Below are positions 59,738-64,000 of a stretch of 64,000 nt of DNA, in pieces (the stretch's first letter is position 1; every line of letters starts with the position of its first letter). The position numbers and the translations under genes were made by a program. Where the stretch lies: NCBI GenBank assembly GCA_025677835.1, contig JAIXMR010000082.1:1-64000 (forward strand), read 5' to 3'. This DNA is from Sporodiniella umbellata (Eukaryota > Mucoromycota > Mucoromycetes > Mucorales > Rhizopodaceae). The notes beneath the pieces are model-generated. The model made no database searches and was not told the DNA's origin. It saw nothing but the letters and a program-made list of their open reading frames with translations.

Positions 59738-60535
59738 ATGGGAGCAACAGTGGAATCCATATATTATATAAACAACAATTTACAGATAGAAAACAGACAC
59801 GGCTCGTTATTGGCTCTTATTGACAATATCTATCCACCCAAACTATGCACTTTATGCGATAGCGCATTTAATTCGATTCAAGAATTAAAAATCCATTATA
59901 ACGAAAAGCACAAGAAAAAGCCACGCTATCTGTGTATACATCCACACTGCGATCGAAAATTCGTCTCTAAAGGTGCATTATGCTTTCATATCTCTCGTTC
60001 ACATCTAGTTATCAGCGCACCAGCTCAAGAGTTTCTTCATTTTCATTCTTCTTCATCTACACCATCATCACCAATTACATCGCCAGCTGTTCATTCTAGT
60101 ACGCCTACATCTATACTACCTTCCTTCTCCTCCCCTACTTTATCTACATCTTCTACGCTATCATCACCGCCGCCGGTTTCAAAAAAGAGAAAAAAATACG
60201 AGAAAAAGTCAGTATTGCTCCTAGACAGCGAAGATCTCTCAGCACCTTCTCCCCCACCCTCCCCATTTTCACTATATAACATTCATAAGAAGGCATCTAA
60301 AAAACCGCTCTTATCAGCAAGCACAGAGTCTGCTCTTAATTCTGCTTACCCGCCCACACAATGTCCAGCTTGTAGGAAATCATTTAATAGAAAAACGAAC
60401 GTTATAAAACATCTAACGCAAGTCCATGTGGGGCAAGAACCTTATCGATGTATTTATCCAGACTGCAGTCATCCTAGACTATATGCTACAAGAGAAGGCT
60501 TGGTATATCATATTGTGCGTGCTCATCAGCAATAG
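59738..60535 (+). CDS. C2H2 zinc-finger protein with two finger pairs
   Basis: Intronless frame of 265 residues starting at ATG 59738. Finger 1 CTLCDSAFNSIQELKIHYNEKH and finger 2 (CIHPHCDRKF through FHISRSH) form an N-terminal pair near residues 42-96. A Ser/Pro/Thr-rich linker with a basic KKRKKYEKK segment (probable nuclear signal) follows. Finger 3 (CPACRKSFNRKTNVIKHL) and finger 4 (CIYPDCSHPRLYATREGLVY, ending HIVRAH) end the protein. Fingers 2 and 4 have C-x4-C spacing. It is a DNA-binding regulator of unknown target, possibly lineage-specific. The missing intron and the repeat-rich upstream region differ from most neighbours. Confidence 0.82.
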   Translation: MGATVESIYYINNNLQIENRHGSLLALIDNIYPPKLCTLCDSAFNSIQELKIHYNEKHKKKPRYLCIHPHCDRKFVSKGALCFHISRSHLVISAPAQEFLHFHSSSSTPSSPITSPAVHSSTPTSILPSFSSPTLSTSSTLSSPPPVSKKRKKYEKKSVLLLDSEDLSAPSPPPSPFSLYNIHKKASKKPLLSASTESALNSAYPPTQCPACRKSFNRKTNVIKHLTQVHVGQEPYRCIYPDCSHPRLYATREGLVYHIVRAHQQ

Positions 60536-60933
60536 CAATAAAGTTTATTGTCCCAAAAAAGATCATGCAGTCCACTTTAAGCATCTAGTTTCACAGTGCG
60601 TCTCAAGGCATTTAGTTGAGCAATATCTCATTCCGCATTTTAAGCACTTATAACTACTGGGGTATCCGCAAACAGAGCAAAAATTTCTTGGTGGGTATAT
60701 AGAGGGAGAAACAAGACATGCTTTGTATCCAATAGTTGGCTATGAAAAGCAAAATCACTAAAAAAAACTTTTTGAAGAACAGAAAATCCTTACGTTCATT
60801 TCTAGTAATGCATTCAGGTTGGTCCTTGTTGAATAAACGTTTGCTGTTCTGCTACCTCTAGCTTTTCGTGTTGATATACCTAAGTGTCCATTCACAACAG
60901 GAAATGTAAAATTGTTATTTTTTCTTCTTAAGA
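60536..60933. other. Short spacer without a gene
   Basis: Downstream of the zinc-finger gene and of the convergent 55-residue gene. No further structure seen. Confidence 0.5.
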
Positions 60934-61101
60934 TCATTGAATTTTACCCTCTTGTTCTTGTGCCTCCAAAGCCATACTAATCAGCCCTTCAACATCGTTC
61001 AACGATTCGTGATTATCTTTTTCCAAAGATTCTAGCTGTCTTTTCAAATGCCTCAAATGGGCTTGTGGGTCATGCTGTGTAAGCTTAATTCTTTTTGACA
61101 T
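60934..61101 (-). CDS. 55-residue coiled-coil micro-protein divergent from MPH1
   Basis: Single frame from ATG 61101 to TGA at 60934. The product starts MSKRIKLTQHDPQAHLRHLK and continues as a charged amphipathic helix with leucines at heptad-like spacing, ending QEGKIQ. It is divergent from MPH1 with only 116 bp between start codons. I do not recognise it. The basic KR-K start and helical body would suit a small adaptor subunit, but this is only a reading of composition. Confidence 0.5.
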   Translation of the reverse strand: MSKRIKLTQHDPQAHLRHLKRQLESLEKDNHESLNDVEGLISMALEAQEQEGKIQ

Positions 61102-61217
61102 GTATTGCAAAAATAGAAGGGCGAAAAAGATGCGGGCTTTTATATAACATATTCGGGCTTTAATGTCTTTTTTTTTTTTTGGTTTCGCTTCTTTCTTCTG
61201 CAATTTAACTGCGGGCA

Positions 61218-64000
61218 ATGGAGGATCAACTTGACGATCTCGTCTTGGACGAAATGACAGAGGATTTTGATGAGTTTGACCTGAAAGACTTTGTAGCTGC
61301 AGCTGATACAGCTGAAAAGGTTCATCGTAGTGGAAAAATAACATTTGTACCGGACCAAGACCAAGAAGACCCTACTCCACCTGCATGTTTACCGGAGGAT
61401 ACACCTTCTTTTCACCCACTTGATGTAGAAAACTTACGTACCTGGATATATCCAATCAACTATCCTATACGAGGATATCAATTAAATATTGTACAAAAAG
61501 CACTGTTTCACAACACTTTAGTGGCACTCCCCACAGGCCTGGGGAAAACTTTTATTGCTGCTGTTGTTATGTACAATTACTGGCGCTGGTTTCCTAACTC
61601 CAAGGTGATATTTATGGCACCCACACGCCCGTTAGTTGATCAACAGATAGAAGCTTGTTTTCATATATGTGGATTGCCACAAGCCGATACGTGTGATATG
61701 ACTGGAAGCACTTCACCTGCTGCACGTCAAAAATTGTGGAGAACTAAGCGTGTATTTTTTGCTACACCACAAACTGTACAAAAAGACATTATTACTCGCT
61801 CTTGCCCTGTTGAGTATGTAGCGTGCGTAGTAGTAGATGAAGCACACAAAGCAACCGGAAACTATGCTTATGTAGAAGTCATTTCGCGTATTGCAAAGAA
61901 ACAGAGTTGTTTCCGTGTATTAGCACTGACTGCCACACCAGGATCCAATCTAGATGCTGTGCAAGACGTAATTACCAATCTGTGTATAACAAATATACAG
62001 ATTAGAACAGAGGAATCTATGGATATTCGAGAATATTCACATGGAAAAAATATCCAGAACATCATTGTACGTTTAAGCTATACAGAAGGAGCCAGGGGAG
62101 GTCTACCTGCAGTAATTAATCGATTTCGCGAAAAAGTTTTTAAGCCTGTATTGGTCGATCTTTCAAAGTTTCCCACTAATGTGACGGATGACCCGGACCA
62201 ATGGGGCTCTTATAGACTTAGATCAGCACGCGTATATTTCACGACTACAGCAAAGAACTTCAACAAGAATCTTACCTTCTTGGTTATATCTACTTTTCTT
62301 ATTGCTGAGGCACTAAGTAGAGCATATGAAAGACTTTGCACTCATGGTATAGTGTCGTTTCTAGACACCATGGACGATATCTTGAATGAAATCGAAGAGA
62401 AAAACAGAATGCATAAAAAGCTGACTGTGCCACAGGCAAAGTTGAATAAAAATTCCACAGTCAAATACCTTGTGGATGATCTTAAACAAAAAAAAAGTAG
62501 CCCAGATTTTACTAGTCACCCTAAAATAGAAAGGCTGTTAGCAATTTTAGTCTCTCACTTTGGTAATTTAGAAGATGGCAAAGCTTCTAAAGTCATGATT
62601 TTTTCGAGCTATCGTAGTTCAGTTATGGATATTTGTGAAGTATTGGCTAGGCACCATCCTTTAATACGAGCTACACATTTTGTAGGGCAAGCAACAAGTA
62701 AGAAAGGAGCCAAAGGGCTGAAGCAAATAGAGCAGCAAGAGGTGAGAACATTTTTTTAAAAAAAAAGATAAGCATGTTTTAATTTTGAAGATTAATAGGT
62801 GATCGAAAAATTCAAATCAGACAGCTACAACGTCATTGTATCCACAAGTATTGGCGAAGAGGGTTTAGATATAGGTGAAGTGGACCTTATTATATGTTAC
62901 GATACTCAGGCTTCTCCAATAAGAATGGTAAGCTGTATATCATACCCGTGCTGAATAGTTTGACAAACTTTTTTTCTACAAAAAGCTTCAGCGTATGGGT
63001 AGAACTGGTCGTAAAAGGCAAGGAAAATGTATCATGCTGATGACTGAGCAAGAAGATAAAAAGTTCACCCAAGCTAAAGAAACCTATACCCGTATTCAAA
63101 GATTAATCACTCAAAGTGGCACACTTAACTATTATCGCTATAACCCTAAAATTTTACCCGAAAACTACAAACCGACAATAGAAAGAAAAGTCTTGGTTAT
63201 TGGTAGCTATCAATCTACTAATAAGCGAAAAAGAATGCCAGGCCACGACCGATCTATGATTTCTGCTGAGGGGAAGCTCACCGAAAGTGGGACCTTGTCG
63301 TTACTAAATTTCTACAAGCGGAGCAGTATAAACGAAATACTATCTTTAGATTGGCCTTCTAAAAGCCTCCGAAGATCCCTTAACAACTATCTTCCTTTAA
63401 ATACTCACGAAAAACCATCTTTTCGTGTAGGTCACTCAAGGCGGACCTTAGACTTTATCCATTTAGTAAAAAGAATAGAACACCGTATTTTACACCCTGG
63501 AGAAGAAGACAATCTACCCAAACGACAACAAACACAAATGATTTTACCAAAAAAAAGGACAAAAAAGAAAAAGAGATATGATGAAGATTCTCTTGCAATA
63601 AACGACGATGATTTTCAAGAGTTTTTAGAAGCAAATAACACATCAAACTTTCTCGATCCTTCAGAAGCTTTTAGTGGAAACGAAGTGGAAGGTAACTCAT
63701 CAAGGTCAATGCAAGAGACATTAGGATTTCCACATGATGCAATAGAAGAAGTAGATAGTTATCGGATGTCAGGACAACAAAAAAATTTCAAATCGAATGG
63801 CCAAAGAATAAATAGTAGAAACGAAAACACAAGCTCTGAAAACTCGTCAGACTTGAACGTTAAGCTCGAGTCTATAGAATTTAGAAATTTTTCCAATGGA
63901 ACAAATGACCTTATGAACAGCGTACTATACTCACTAGAAGATAACAAGGTGGCCGAAAAACCCAAAGGCATCTTAAAAACAGAAGATCTTTCCAAAGACA
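61218..64000 (+). CDS. MPH1: Mph1/FANCM-type DEAH helicase (3' partial)
   Basis: Exons 61218-62741, 62799-62927 and 62986 to the window end (still open). An acidic N-terminus precedes helicase domain 1: [20 protein letters not shown], Walker A PTGLGKT (about residue 106), [14 protein letters not shown] (about 207) and LTATPGSN. Then comes the FANCM-specific insert region, and helicase domain 2 with [26 protein letters not shown] and [13 protein letters not shown] charged, Lys/Ser-rich tail follows and is cut. This DNA helicase/translocase remodels stalled forks and D-loops (yeast Mph1, S. pombe Fml1, human FANCM). Known partners include MHF histone-fold proteins. Confidence 0.94.

Noticed and set aside
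61218..64000. Helicase next to a possible mating locus
   Set aside because: The helicase is Mph1/FANCM type, not the helicase that flanks the mucoralean sex locus, and no HMG-box gene or triose-phosphate transporter is present.

Overview
This window is nuclear DNA from an early-diverging fungus. The best fit is a mucoralean (Mucoromycota). The clues are AT-rich intergenic DNA full of homopolymer runs, short GT-AG introns (mostly 44-75 nt) in nearly every gene, a canonical 375-residue fungal actin, a cAMP-receptor-type GPCR, a DNMT2 RNA methyltransferase, and a CYS3/MetR-type bZIP. The order assignment is inferred from gene content and style, not from a marker comparison. I rebuilt gene models by hand: exon phases were checked so each complete model runs from start to stop with a length divisible by three.

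Layout. 1-3.5 kb: 3' end of a sulfur-regulator-like bZIP, then a gene-poor stretch with an unusual ATTCAACAT repeat cluster and a possible small spliced gene. 3.5-16.5 kb: dense housekeeping block, with an ABCC transporter (+), a 7TM receptor with a very long tail (-), DNMT2 (+), LTV1 (-) and NAA50 (-). 16.5-30.8 kb: a SAM methyltransferase (+), an orphan gene (+), a GT2 glycosyltransferase (-), a PWWP protein (-) divergent from the AAA+ ATPase RVB2 (+), and a Kre9/Knh1-like GPI-type cell-surface protein (-), separated by repeat-rich spacers. 30.8-40.7 kb: a glutamine/histidine-rich orphan nuclear-type protein (+), a small GAT-like protein (-), a bHLH-zipper factor (-), an M13 metallopeptidase (-), ETT1 (-) and an integrase-type H2C2 zinc-finger gene (-). 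42.9-49.5 kb: an MFS monocarboxylate-type transporter (-), the COMPASS subunit ASH2 (-) and actin (-). 49.5-59.7 kb: an AT-rich island containing a 4.36-kb structure bounded by 394-bp inverted repeats, with a decayed Tc1/mariner-like transposase and a second broken ORF inside. 59.7-64 kb: a four-finger C2H2 protein (+), a 55-residue micro-gene (-) and the 5' part of an Mph1/FANCM helicase (+), cut by the window end.

Functional themes. Chromatin and transcription (PWWP, RVB2, ASH2, bHLH, bZIP, C2H2), RNA and translation (DNMT2, LTV1, ETT1, NAA50), membrane and wall (ABCC, GPCR, MFS, GT2, Kre9-like, M13), and genome stability (Mph1). These look like unlinked housekeeping genes and not a cluster. 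The least explained material is the inverted-repeat element, the ATTCAACAT cluster, the domesticated-looking H2C2 gene, two orphan genes, and several candidate small spliced genes in the spacers.
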